Positions 19,101 through 24,947 of a DNA stretch of 61,142 nt are shown piece after piece; position 1 is the stretch's first letter; every line of letters begins with the position of its first letter. The position numbers and the translations under genes were made by a program. This DNA is from Candidatus Omnitrophota bacterium. Lineage in GTDB: Bacteria; Omnitrophota; Omnitrophia; Omnitrophales; Aquincolibacteriaceae. The stretch covers positions 1 through 61,142 of the forward strand of contig CAIJHQ010000009.1 of NCBI GenBank assembly GCA_903820505.1, written 5' to 3'. A model generated the notes under the pieces. The model ran no database searches, was not told the DNA's origin, and saw nothing but the letters and a program-made list of their open reading frames with translations.

Positions 19101-20767
19101 AGATTCCGCTCGATCAGCGGCGTTGCGGAGCGATCTCCAAGCGCTTCGACCGAAGCCGCGATCGCACGGAGTTCGGACCTGACGGACACTTCTTCTCCGG
19201 TAGCGGAAAAATAAATGCTCGGAGGCCGGTTGGCGCGAGCCATCAAGAATGGCGCTTCAAAGGGATAATGGCCCACGGACATGAGCTGTTTGTAGCATTC
19301 CTGGTGTTTTTTATCGATCGCGGTGATCGCCGGCACGACCACGACATAAGAGACCCCCTTGTTCCGCAGCAGCTCTTTGATCCTGTTCGCGTGAAACCCG
19401 CCGTAAACCATGATCGCCGTATCAGATCCCAGCTCGTCAGGACCCTGTTTGTGTCCATCCCGCAGGAAATACCGGTCCAGCCCCGACGAGATCGCGTTAT
19501 CACGCTGATAAGCCACGTCATAAAACCGGACCGCGTCCTTGATGTGCCGCTCCCATTCTTTCGACAGGACCAGGGACCGGCGCGTGAGCGAAACGATGAA
19601 ATCCGCCAAGCCTTGCGTCTCAAACCGCTGCAATCTCTCTTTGACCGCCTCAAATTCCGGCTGGGTCAACTCAATCCGGTTCAGCCTGCCAAGAAGACTG
19701 AGGTCCTGGTAATGATCGAAGATCCTGCGGTCCCGGTCATTTTTCAGATGAGCGACGGCAATGTCCCGCTCGAGCCGTTGAATTTCCGTGAAGGCCACTT
19801 CGGAATCAAGCGCGTTCAGCTGATTGATCAGCTCCGGGTCCCGGGCCGTCCGGGCCGCGAGAAGCAAGGAAATGGCGGGATATTTCTCCGCAAAAAAGGC
19901 CGCCTGCTTTTTGGGATAAGCCGCCTGAAGCTCCCGCAGGTAATTCAAAAGAGGCAGTTTTCCCGCCGCGAATCGATCCTTCACCTTGAGCCAGACCTTC
20001 AGGCTTTTGGGAAAGTACCGGTCCGCAAGGGTTGCGATCTGCGTCAAAAGTTCTTTAAGGTCCTCACCCGTCTCCTTCCGTGTCCTGGAAGCATCCCGGT
20101 ATGAACGGATGTTCTCGCCGTACAACTTGAAGTCGTCGACGCCGATCAGTTGCCAATCAGAATCCGGATGGCGGATGGAGGATGGCGCACCGCTCTGCGG
20201 CGAGGATATCGGCTGTCGGAGGAAGGATGGAGTATGGGCTTTAACGCCATCCGGATTTTCGCGGTTAATGTGCGCGTACTCGGCGGCGCCGATCCGGAGT
20301 TTATCCAAAAGGAAATAAGAAACCTTTTGTTTGAGACCGGGATCTTCCATGAATCCGAAAAAGTTGTCCGTGGGAACAAGGCCCTCATAGCCTTCTTCAA
20401 ATACGGTCTTGATCCCCTTTTCTTTCACAAGCTTGCCGATGAGCTTCGCGATGTTCTCCTGCGCCTCCAGAGAATCATGGGCGTCCTGGATAAATACGAT
20501 GGTCCCCGGAGCACGGCCGATGGTCTTTTCGGAATCGCCTCTTGTGGGCGCAAAATAAACATCTTCGATCTTGCCGAGTTCTTTTGGAATAGAAAGGGCG
20601 AGCGGATCCGTGACGGTTCCCGACTCAACAGGACCGGCATAGCTCTGAGGAACAAAACGAGTGAGATCGAACAGCGTGAAAACAACGATGACAAATAGCG
20701 CCGTCAGCCGCAAACGCAAACACCCGTGCTGTCGTGAATGATGAATCGGAACAGTTCCCAAAATCAC
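13133..20767 (-). CDS. Giant exported modular protein GP2
   Basis: I place the start at the GTG at 20767 because AAAGAGGT lies 10 bases upstream. The frame is open to a TTG at 20821, which lacks a convincing site. The product has 2544 residues. A signal peptide (ALFVIVVFTLF core, then SYA) precedes the QDAH/GGFH domain. Modules follow in order: an unassigned segment, a UDP-glucuronate-decarboxylase-like domain, a UPF0489-like domain, a long unassigned helical region ending in about two TPRs, a glucosamine-6-phosphate-isomerase-like domain and a short unassigned C-terminal domain. R-S-E-x-R motifs lie at 19166, 17357, 16556, 15035 and 13763, with RAEMR at 19025. Cytosolic-type sugar enzymes behind a signal peptide are very odd. 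The function of the whole is unknown. An inserted 32-codon element interrupts the first domain. Confidence 0.88.
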   Translation of the reverse strand: MILGTVPIHHSRQHGCLRLRLTALFVIVVFTLFDLTRFVPQSYAGPVESGTVTDPLALSIPKELGKIEDVYFAPTRGDSEKTIGRAPGTIVFIQDAHDSLEAQENIAKLIGKLVKEKGIKTVFEEGYEGLVPTDNFFGFMEDPGLKQKVSYFLLDKLRIGAAEYAHINRENPDGVKAHTPSFLRQPISSPQSGAPSSIRHPDSDWQLIGVDDFKLYGENIRSYRDASRTRKETGEDLKELLTQIATLADRYFPKSLKVWLKVKDRFAAGKLPLLNYLRELQAAYPKKQAAFFAEKYPAISLLLAARTARDPELINQLNALDSEVAFTEIQRLERDIAVAHLKNDRDRRIFDHYQDLSLLGRLNRIELTQPEFEAVKERLQRFETQGLADFIVSLTRRSLVLSKEWERHIKDAVRFYDVAYQRDNAISSGLDRYFLRDGHKQGPDELGSDTAIMVYGGFHANRIKELLRNKGVSYVVVVPAITAIDKKHQECYKQLMSVGHYPFEAPFLMARANRPPSIYFSATGEEVSVRSELRAIAASVEALGDRSATPLIERNLLRNGMMGTAPESAKPGTGRARAEMRQAEKGEESDLDSGAKSWVIYDPITGTEKGMVFQAPRLPKPEDLKDQDAAWRDFNTMVFEFPKLLERAAREKISVVLILPEKLDGFGPLEDEAPWIEGARTALAWASAYFRFKELGNVDVRVLQLPAQKVSQVRIADAVKKLLVRNIRDDAATPEGQMEARIFRWQEVLGMDRVPSSALKQKALKTSKARGQKQDRTVTLIRPVLPDVPQGKQRIMITGAAGFIGSNLVKKFLAEGNQVVALDSMITANRDFLSFFRNEPNFYFRQWDVAEPFEIEGRVDQVLHLASLASPPDYYGYPRETLRAGLDGTRQVLELARRKKARLLFTSTSEVYGDAEVHPQPETYAGNVSSFRKRSQYDQSKRGAETLMKLYAARYKAEGIDLRIARLFNTYGPYMRIDDGRVITNFIERVLRGKPIEIYGSDKITRSFGYVDDTVEGLLKLLRTDRLDTETPIQDRVFNIGNDGEFTLRELADLTNELGQKHLGWKVEVVVGEVKDPSDPGRRRPNLERARGILGYDPKVALSEGLEKTFLYFLMSSSYKTAPEVFRGGGKFRSEVRLGAPGQHPSGSRVLIRDVPGEWELPGVTVRQEHFEHVAVMPEEYHSVLRVNINGAQYSVGHGDYLGLTLPSGKKIYWGGQHNLSYAFFFKHFGERAQDRPGSLRWRHADQHRDLNIGSISETAGPRNATPRDQIEFGLQTLNATNYLGFIRSRELAKVEHATTIEDLDVWNRNQKIGGVLDIDLDILVHPRTAKSQDGQMFIERLAKAAGNSEVIFITNSSELQAVYSQGHPQPGYPRYLDPDEAIVFGTDLVREIAGQDVLRSEMRTINPAESIIKRLGESRLFPDDWFVSPFVGAGLQQKWLRLTDFMQVVFVNRNSSQAIFKEASHGQKPDAVHTYHIPRDLTVGEAFQWMADIRKLSAESNRHEIHHELAKWVARTAVWMAQEAVKRSSGSREAIPVQVRMMTEGLYGIGLSMIKEALDGVTLSVEAIVQRHTHEITEKGIFDWLGLSPDQIRKLEAAFKGDQELTEDIMNNVFEQAIRFAAGTLLLEIKALTYFHWQRRYKSYLERPWGQIGAAVGALKDAMKNEIRENEKSGSEEKVREAQIHAVKQLSMFAFKIPEWSRADDQAHHREPPPHVQTIENEEINSLGRITLMAMYLEEFTEAGLLKGVKVWSAVKPGQIKLYMAFGNIRYWLDAANRDVNRQFYPVAGSGTQEPAFAEGFRLVLLKNGIVSGFLGNLGFALKKRGKMDEAAAAYREALLMDRDDAALLSQLGDILMAQGKADGAIAVFRKAVEIDPNNADLHNKLWEASAGAAKSKDYQGPKAGRSEMRIAKAGQSPGNIALMVAPDQEAAFDAVARRFLSAAKEEGKNNKPVLLGVGTGSTLGGVLKAIVRLYKEDEGIDLSRVAILPQDEYAGLSGDDPQSYRYFIYHNFIKPLREIDPKRAIKDENFYFYDGRARDPQAEIGRIQKIVKDHGGIRLQLIAGGPTHYAFLEKAASIKSSGTLDRSAAYYNDFVIEKSGPEKLAALIRHVAKHRRQVRQHLSYDDALFGKALASRWEYLKNAGIKAGPGLEQELAVELDAVGLRSLKEQSMTFFIPELTPELSKKVRQWILSDLDAPRIVLKPSAVYWEEFAKAADLTLGDTVLDNSRFFESLEKIPLRAYTHVGAVLDAEEIVQIACKPTMAEAVKDMFTQPVEVGSHPMAALRAQRKIISILTPEAAQLIPYVTRRKAEQNHARIIENERTKAGPRSELRLSGQFLEKVPKTSAERFTPVAVVGGSTSFTWNARADNIVRAIREDTNPATVFLDAEDFSGLSPAQKQEFLIVAFLRNGIRVVVYNERGQVHDAMLDALLKLERAKRTDADLGRTLAVYACPGEPSIHMSKDVSPDQTVAAAHLKNVAFFREYGEKSGTLATALLWAISGGEGAKIDGVRKRDGFWYVEEALLEALQSSYVSDLAVTIAA
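14250..15034 (-). other. Glucosamine-6-phosphate-isomerase-like domain of GP2
   Basis: The module starts right after an RSEMR motif. It has G-V-G-T-G-S-T-L (phosphate-binding loop), Q-D-E-Y-A-G-L with the conserved Asp, S-Y-R-Y-F, and G-G-P-T-H-Y-A-F in place of the G-P-D-G-H-I-A-F of NagB. It may be an active or a degenerate member of the NagB/6-phosphogluconolactonase superfamily. Confidence 0.6.
16571..17356 (-). other. UPF0489-like (arginase-fold) domain of GP2
   Basis: The segment lies between two R-S-E-x-R motifs. It contains W-R-H-A-D-Q-H-R-D-L and V-L-D-I-D-L-D-I-L, which resemble the metal-binding H-x-D-x-H-x-D and D-x-D-x-D motifs of UPF0489 and arginase-like proteins. The assignment is tentative. 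Confidence 0.4.
17423..18391 (-). other. UDP-glucuronate-decarboxylase-like (extended SDR) domain of GP2
   Basis: This roughly 320-residue module is a full-length NAD-dependent sugar-nucleotide epimerase/decarboxylase. It has the Rossmann motif GAAGFIGSN, the T-S-T-S-E catalytic loop, Y-D-Q-S-K for the catalytic Tyr/Lys pair, and ARLFNTYGPYM and RSFGYVDD, which are close to UDP-xylose synthase (UXS) proteins. All catalytic residues are present, so it may be active. Such enzymes normally act in the cytosol on UDP-glucuronate, which conflicts with the signal peptide at the front of the chain. Confidence 0.8.
19277..20509 (-). other. QDAH/GGFH N-terminal domain of GP2
   Basis: The domain carries IQDAH, the central GVDD...LYGEN motif, and GGFH followed by SYVVVVP and AIDKK. 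It aligns collinearly with the N-terminal domain of GP1 except for the 32-residue insertion described separately. Sharing by neighbouring giant genes suggests a family-specific export or anchoring domain, or a catalytic head. Confidence 0.6.
20161..20257. mobile_element. 97-bp palindromic element inserted in frame in GP2
   Basis: The element is bounded by a perfect 13-bp inverted repeat, aatccggatggcg at 20161-20173 and its reverse complement at 20245-20257. It encodes residues 189-220 (numbered from the TTG at 20821), a low-complexity Pro/Ser/His-rich stretch. In GP1 the two sides of the insertion are contiguous: EYLAIVDR joined to PVMQLYGV corresponds to EYAHINRE and SDWQLIGV in GP2. The net gain is exactly 32 codons. 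It behaves like Rickettsia palindromic elements, which also insert in frame into genes. The interior has GGATGG-type direct repeats. No target duplication is evident. Confidence 0.65.
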
Positions 20768-21087
20768 GCTGTTAAAAACCTCTTTTGTAGGTGGATTTCC
20801 CGAATACGCTTTGGATCGCAAAGGTTACCCGACGTTTCCGGAATTTCCAAGTCCCGGGACGAAATATTTTTAGATTTTGTGACCCGAAGGAGAAATATTA
20901 CTCGATAGGAAGAATTTCCTCGTGCAGATAGTAAATGGAAGGGTTATTTCCCGATCAAAAACTAGCAATAATGCGTTCCGGATAATGAACGCCATTTGAT
21001 GCCCGCAACTTGCATCTGTATCTGTCTTGGAAGACGCGGCCGATCAGCTCCAGACTTTGGACGCAACGATCCTGAAGAGAATACCCT

Positions 21088-21113
21088 GGAATTTTGGACC
21101 GGAGGGGATTTGG
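21088..21113 (-). repeat. Partial duplicate of the tRNA-Ala 3' end
   Basis: 26 bases are identical to 21225-21250 and cover the last 18 bases of the tRNA (acceptor 3' strand, discriminator and T-stem 3' strand) plus downstream sequence. The copy continues into a different sequence that can still fold back (GGAGGGG with CTCCTCC). A truncated tRNA 3' end in direct orientation is the typical trace of tRNA-targeted integration. Confidence 0.7.
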
Positions 21114-21126
21114 CTCCTCCACTCAG

Positions 21127-21146
21127 CCTGCCTGCCGGCAGGCAGG
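21127..21146. repeat. 20-bp perfect palindrome
   Basis: cctgcctgccggcaggcagg is its own reverse complement. GC-rich palindromes of this style are scattered through many candidate-phylum genomes, where their antisense translation gives recurring peptides such as LPAGRQ. No T-run follows, so I do not call it a terminator. Confidence 0.7.
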
Positions 21147-21232
21147 TTTCAGTAGGCCACCCACACTTGCAAGCCTGACATTGAGTCAGTTTTGCAGGCA
21201 AGTGCTCCCTTCAAATCCTCTTTGTGGAATTT

Positions 21233-21305
21233 TGGACCGGAGGGGATTTGAACCCCTGACCTCCGCAATGCGAATGCGGCGCTCTCCCAGCTGAGCTACC
21301 GGCCC
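21233..21305 (-). tRNA. tRNA-Ala(CGC)
   Basis: The 73-nt cloverleaf has acceptor stem GGGCCGG/CCGGTCC with the alanine identity pair G3-U70, discriminator A73, anticodon stem CCGCA/TGCGG with loop TTCGCAT (anticodon CGC, codon GCG), and a T arm with loop TTCAAAT. No CCA is encoded (the next bases are AAA), so CCA must be added after transcription. It lies 37 bp downstream of the hydrolase gene and may be co-transcribed with it. Confidence 0.95.
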
Positions 21306-21342
21306 ACGTTATGGCTGGACGGATGCTGCAAATTTTCGCGTA

Positions 21343-22191
21343 TTATACACAATCCTCGATGATTGTCTTCAAAACATTGAAGGCCTTCCGCTGTTCCACT
21401 TCGTTGAAGATCTCGTGATAGAACCCGTCGAAGCAGAAAAAGTCCTTCCTCGAGGAGGCGAGCCGGTCAAAGAACCTGCGCGCGGCCCTCGCGTCCACGA
21501 CCCGTTCCTCCCCCGCCGCAAGGACCGCAACGGCAAAAGGAAAAGAGATGGCGGGAAGCTTCCGCAGATCTTCCATCCATCGCATCAACTCTCCGACCAG
21601 GCGGGTCGAGATCTTCCGGATGATAAGCGGGTCTTTCCTGTACAGGGCGATCTCCGCCGCATCATGGCTCAGCGCCCTCGGAATGACCGGATTGTTGTAA
21701 ACGAACCCTGGCAGAAAAAAACGGATCAAACTGTTCACCGCGCGGAGAAAGGGCTGGCCCCTGAATCCGAAAAAGGGCACCGAAAGCACCAGGGTCTTAA
21801 TGCACTCCGGACGTTTCATGCCCCAGTACACCGCCGCGAGACCGCCGAGGCTGTGTCCAAAAAGAATGAACTTTTTGGGTGCCGCATACTTTTTCTGGAG
21901 GTGGGCAATAAAGGCATCCATGTCTTTTAAATAATCTTCCGCGGATCCGACGTCGCCCCGTGCCCCGCCGGAAGCCCCCATGCCCCGGAGGTCCATCACG
22001 GCCCACTGGACCGCAAGACCGGACATCCGCCCCGGAAATTTTTCGTAACGCCCGGAATGTTCACCGAAACCGTGGACGACAAGGACCGTGTGCCTCGCTT
22101 TCGGGCTCGGGTAGAACCGGTAAAACAATCGCGTCTTGTCCCAACTTTCAAAGTAGCCCTGGTCCCACTCTTTTACAATTTCCGCCATCAT
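21343..22191 (-). CDS. Alpha/beta hydrolase, monoacylglycerol lipase/lysophospholipase type
   Basis: The 282-residue protein has the serine-aminopeptidase S33 (hydrolase-4) layout of monoacylglycerol lipases and lysophospholipases. It carries the oxyanion motif VHGFGEHSGRY near 39-49, the nucleophile elbow GHSLGG with Ser114, the likely acid Asp233 in GEERVVDA, and His259 in FYHEIFNE. No signal peptide is seen, so it should act in the cytosol or on the inner membrane face, releasing fatty acids from monoacylglycerols or lysolipids. It lies 37 bp downstream of the long-chain acyl-CoA ligase, which would activate the released fatty acids, so the pair plausibly works in lipid turnover. The exact substrate cannot be told from sequence. 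Confidence 0.9.
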   Translation of the reverse strand: MMAEIVKEWDQGYFESWDKTRLFYRFYPSPKARHTVLVVHGFGEHSGRYEKFPGRMSGLAVQWAVMDLRGMGASGGARGDVGSAEDYLKDMDAFIAHLQKKYAAPKKFILFGHSLGGLAAVYWGMKRPECIKTLVLSVPFFGFRGQPFLRAVNSLIRFFLPGFVYNNPVIPRALSHDAAEIALYRKDPLIIRKISTRLVGELMRWMEDLRKLPAISFPFAVAVLAAGEERVVDARAARRFFDRLASSRKDFFCFDGFYHEIFNEVEQRKAFNVLKTIIEDCV

Positions 22192-22228
22192 ATTTATTCC
22201 GTTCGGATGGGCCGTTCGAAAACAGGCT

Positions 22229-24100
22229 TCACGGGTTACCGGCCGCGGCGTTCTTGCGTTTGGACCATTCCTGGTCCGTGTTCCGGTAGAGTTCGTCGAT
22301 CGTCTGCTGGTGAGTTTTCATGACCACACGGCGCTTGATCTTCATCGTGGGCGTCACCTCACCCGCGGCCTGAGTGAATTCCTGCGGCAAGAGGATGAAA
22401 CTCTTGACGGTCTCATAATTGGCAAGACCGTCCATCGTGGCATCGAGCCGCCGTCTGACCCATTCCCTGACCTCCGGACGACGGAGCAGCGTCTCGTAGT
22501 CTGAAGAGACGATCCCCGCCCCGGCCGCGAACTGATGAACGTCGTTCCGATTCACCACGATCAGAGCGCAAAGGTACGGCCGTTTATCGCCAAGGACCAC
22601 TGCCTGGGAAAAAAGACCGTCGGAGAGGATGCGATTCTCGATGTTCTGCGGCGCGACATTCTTTCCGCCCGCCAACACGATAATGTCTTTCTTGCGGTCC
22701 GTAATACGCAAAAAACCTTCACTGTCGAAGGCCCCGATGTCGCCCGTGTGGAACCATCCGTCCTTGATACATTCCGACGAGGCGGCCTTGTTCTCGTAAT
22801 AGCCTTTCATCACACAGGGGCCGGACGTCAGGATCTCGCCGTCCTCGGCGATCTTCACGCTGATACCCGGGATCACCCTGCCGACGGTCCCGAACTTCAG
22901 GTCTCCGATCGCATTGACCGCGATCACGGGCGAGGTCTCGGTCAAACCGTAGCCTTCCAGGATCAAGATGCCTGCGGCATAGAAAAAACGCGCCAGGTCT
23001 TTCGAAAGCGGTGCTCCTCCTGAAATAAAAAAACGGATCCGTCCTCCCATGGCCTGTTTGATCTTGCTGAAAACGAGCCCGCGGGCGATCAGAAAGCAAA
23101 GAGCGAGCCCGAACGGCACATTTTGCTTGCGGGTCTTCATCTGCGCCACCCGCGTGCCGATACGGACCCCCCAGTGAAAGAGACGCTGTTGCAACCGGGA
23201 AGCCTGCTGCACTCTCTCGAGTATGCGCGCGTGGGTCTTCTCATAGAATCGCGGAACCGCGACCACGATCGTCGGCCGGACCTTGCGGATATCCTCGGCG
23301 ACGGTCGCAACGCTTTCGGCGTAATAGATCGACACCCCGTAGGCCACCTGATAATAATACCCGGCGAGCCGCTCAAAAACGTGGCTCAACGGAAGGAATG
23401 AAAGCACCGAATCTCGCTCGTCGATCTGGATACGCTGGAAGGCCCCCTGATAATTGGCGATAAAGTTGCGGTGCGTCAGCATCACGCCCTTGGGCGCGCC
23501 GGTCGTCCCGGAGGTGTAGATGATCGTGGCGAGATCGTCGGGCCCGACGTCCCTCACGCATTGATCGTACAGACCCTGATGGTTCAGTTCGTACACTCTG
23601 CCGTTGGCGCGGAATGCCGCCAGAGAGTTCTCGTCATCTGAAAGAGCCGTAAAAAATATGATCAAACCACCGGGGAGAAATCCGCCGGAAAAGTCACAGA
23701 CTTTATCGAACTGTTCCCGGGTCGCGACGAACAAGGCCTTCAACCGGGAGTGCTCGATAATAAAACGGGTATCCTCCGCGGAAGCGGTCGGGTAGATCGG
23801 CACGGTCACAGCGCCGAGCCCCAGAATGCCGAGATCGGCGAATGTCCATTCCGGACAATTTTCGGCAAGGATGCCGACATGATCCCCCTTGCGGATCCCC
23901 ATCGCGTGAAGCGCTAAGGTGACCTCGCGGGCCCGCTCCATCCATTCATGCCACGTGTAGGAACCGGAGTACTCGCCGTTGACTTTATAGAAGAGCGCTT
24001 TTTTCCTGCCAAAGAACCGGGCTCGTTGACGCAACACCTGGAGCAGGTTGCCGTTCTCTTCGATGCCGTCAGGGGGAAATTCAGGACGTTTGGGAGCCAT
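22229..24100 (-). CDS. Long-chain fatty acid--CoA ligase (AMP-forming)
   Basis: This 623-residue adenylate-forming enzyme of the long-chain acyl-CoA synthetase (FAA1-like) family has the size usual for the group. It shows the P-loop-like AMP-binding motif YTSGTTGAPKG (195-205), GYGLTETSP (383-391), DGWFHTGDIG (447-456) with the ribose-binding Asp, and TDRKKDIIVLAGGKN in the hinge region. It activates fatty acids to acyl-CoA through acyl-AMP. An AAGG motif lies just before the ATG. It sits between a secreted coiled-coil protein and a lipase-like hydrolase. Together with the thiolase upstream this suggests a fatty-acid degradation or lipid-remodelling set. Confidence 0.95.
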   Translation of the reverse strand: MAPKRPEFPPDGIEENGNLLQVLRQRARFFGRKKALFYKVNGEYSGSYTWHEWMERAREVTLALHAMGIRKGDHVGILAENCPEWTFADLGILGLGAVTVPIYPTASAEDTRFIIEHSRLKALFVATREQFDKVCDFSGGFLPGGLIIFFTALSDDENSLAAFRANGRVYELNHQGLYDQCVRDVGPDDLATIIYTSGTTGAPKGVMLTHRNFIANYQGAFQRIQIDERDSVLSFLPLSHVFERLAGYYYQVAYGVSIYYAESVATVAEDIRKVRPTIVVAVPRFYEKTHARILERVQQASRLQQRLFHWGVRIGTRVAQMKTRKQNVPFGLALCFLIARGLVFSKIKQAMGGRIRFFISGGAPLSKDLARFFYAAGILILEGYGLTETSPVIAVNAIGDLKFGTVGRVIPGISVKIAEDGEILTSGPCVMKGYYENKAASSECIKDGWFHTGDIGAFDSEGFLRITDRKKDIIVLAGGKNVAPQNIENRILSDGLFSQAVVLGDKRPYLCALIVVNRNDVHQFAAGAGIVSSDYETLLRRPEVREWVRRRLDATMDGLANYETVKSFILLPQEFTQAAGEVTPTMKIKRRVVMKTHQQTIDELYRNTDQEWSKRKNAAAGNP

Positions 24101-24111
24101 GGGCCTTGGCT

Positions 24112-24771
24112 TCAGGCCGCCCGTGGCTTTTCTTTCGCGGCTTGCGGAGCACTTTCACCGGCGGACTTCTTCTGGATCTCGTCGACCATTTTGGAATTGC
24201 GCTGGGTCTCTTCACGAATGATGCGGATCTTTTCCTGTGCGAGGAGCGCGTCTTTCTCCAGAGGCTTCGAGACAGTGTTTGCTTTTTTGGAGGCTTCTAG
24301 CTCGCCCAGGATCTTCTGATGGATGCGCGCCTGTTCCTGAATCCGCTGAAGCTGCGCCGACCGGTTCAGCTGGAGGCTTTTGATCTTCTTGTCCAGATCG
24401 AGGATCCTCTGGATCTCCTGACGGATCTGCGGCTCCGCGGTCTTGGGCGGCGGCGGTACATAACCGGACCGCCGGCTCCCACTCGCGGACGGCGTTACGG
24501 GTACCGCTTTAGAAACCGCTGCATTGGCCTTCGCCGTGGGCTTTGCCGCCGTCTTGGACGTTTTGGAAGATTGCGCCGCCTTCGGCCTGGTGATCATCCT
24601 GGCGATCCCGTCGCCTACCGACTGCGGGGTCATCGCGGAAAGCTGTTTGGAAGCCTTAGTGGAGGACTGATCCGGTGAAACCGTTTTCTTGACTTCGGCG
24701 GCTCCCAAGGAAGCCGATATCCCCAAATGAAAAAAAGCCGCTACTAGAAGCCCCACGCTCCATTTACGCAT
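24112..24771 (-). CDS. Secreted coiled-coil protein of unknown function
   Basis: I choose the ATG at 24771 because it begins a clean signal peptide (MRKWSVGLLVAAFF, ending SLGA). The frame also offers a TTG at 24792 with a GAGG seven bases upstream, so the start is uncertain. The mature part has a Ser/Lys/Ala-rich linker, a Pro-rich patch, then a helical stretch rich in Glu, Lys, Gln and Leu with heptad-like spacing that probably forms a coiled coil, and a short Ala/Lys-rich tail. I recognise no family. It ends 11 bp before the acyl-CoA ligase and may share its mRNA. A periplasmic location is likely. Confidence 0.75.
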   Translation of the reverse strand: MRKWSVGLLVAAFFHLGISASLGAAEVKKTVSPDQSSTKASKQLSAMTPQSVGDGIARMITRPKAAQSSKTSKTAAKPTAKANAAVSKAVPVTPSASGSRRSGYVPPPPKTAEPQIRQEIQRILDLDKKIKSLQLNRSAQLQRIQEQARIHQKILGELEASKKANTVSKPLEKDALLAQEKIRIIREETQRNSKMVDEIQKKSAGESAPQAAKEKPRAA

Positions 24772-24947
24772 TCTCTGATCCCCGGTAGACAAAAACCTTC
24801 CTCAGAACACCACGCATATATGATACCAAGTATCGTAAAAAATTGGCTATTTCTTTAACTATATCCGGTCGTGGTCAACATTACTGGCGATCATAAATAT
24901 CCGCCGCTGCACGGTCATTCACCCGCAAAACAAACGACGAATAATGG

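Larger units (their letters stand above)
20768..21232. other. Non-coding stretch between GP2 and tRNA-Ala
   Basis: About 465 bp without a credible gene. It holds the GP2 leader, including the palindrome GTCCCGGGAC near 20851, a 26-bp copy of the tRNA 3' end, and a 20-bp perfect palindrome. A weak TTGATC-17-TTTACT promoter candidate for GP2 can be picked out near 20930-20960 on the minus strand, but it is not convincing. Confidence 0.5.

Noticed and set aside
18926-20104. 392-residue plus-strand reading frame
   Set aside because: Antisense to GP2, including its conserved domain; no motif.
20962-21201. 79-residue minus-strand frame
   Set aside because: It runs through the partial tRNA copy and the palindrome; low-complexity product without ribosome site.
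21094-21294. 66-residue plus-strand frame
   Set aside because: It is the antisense translation of the tRNA-Ala and its flank, a common false gene call.
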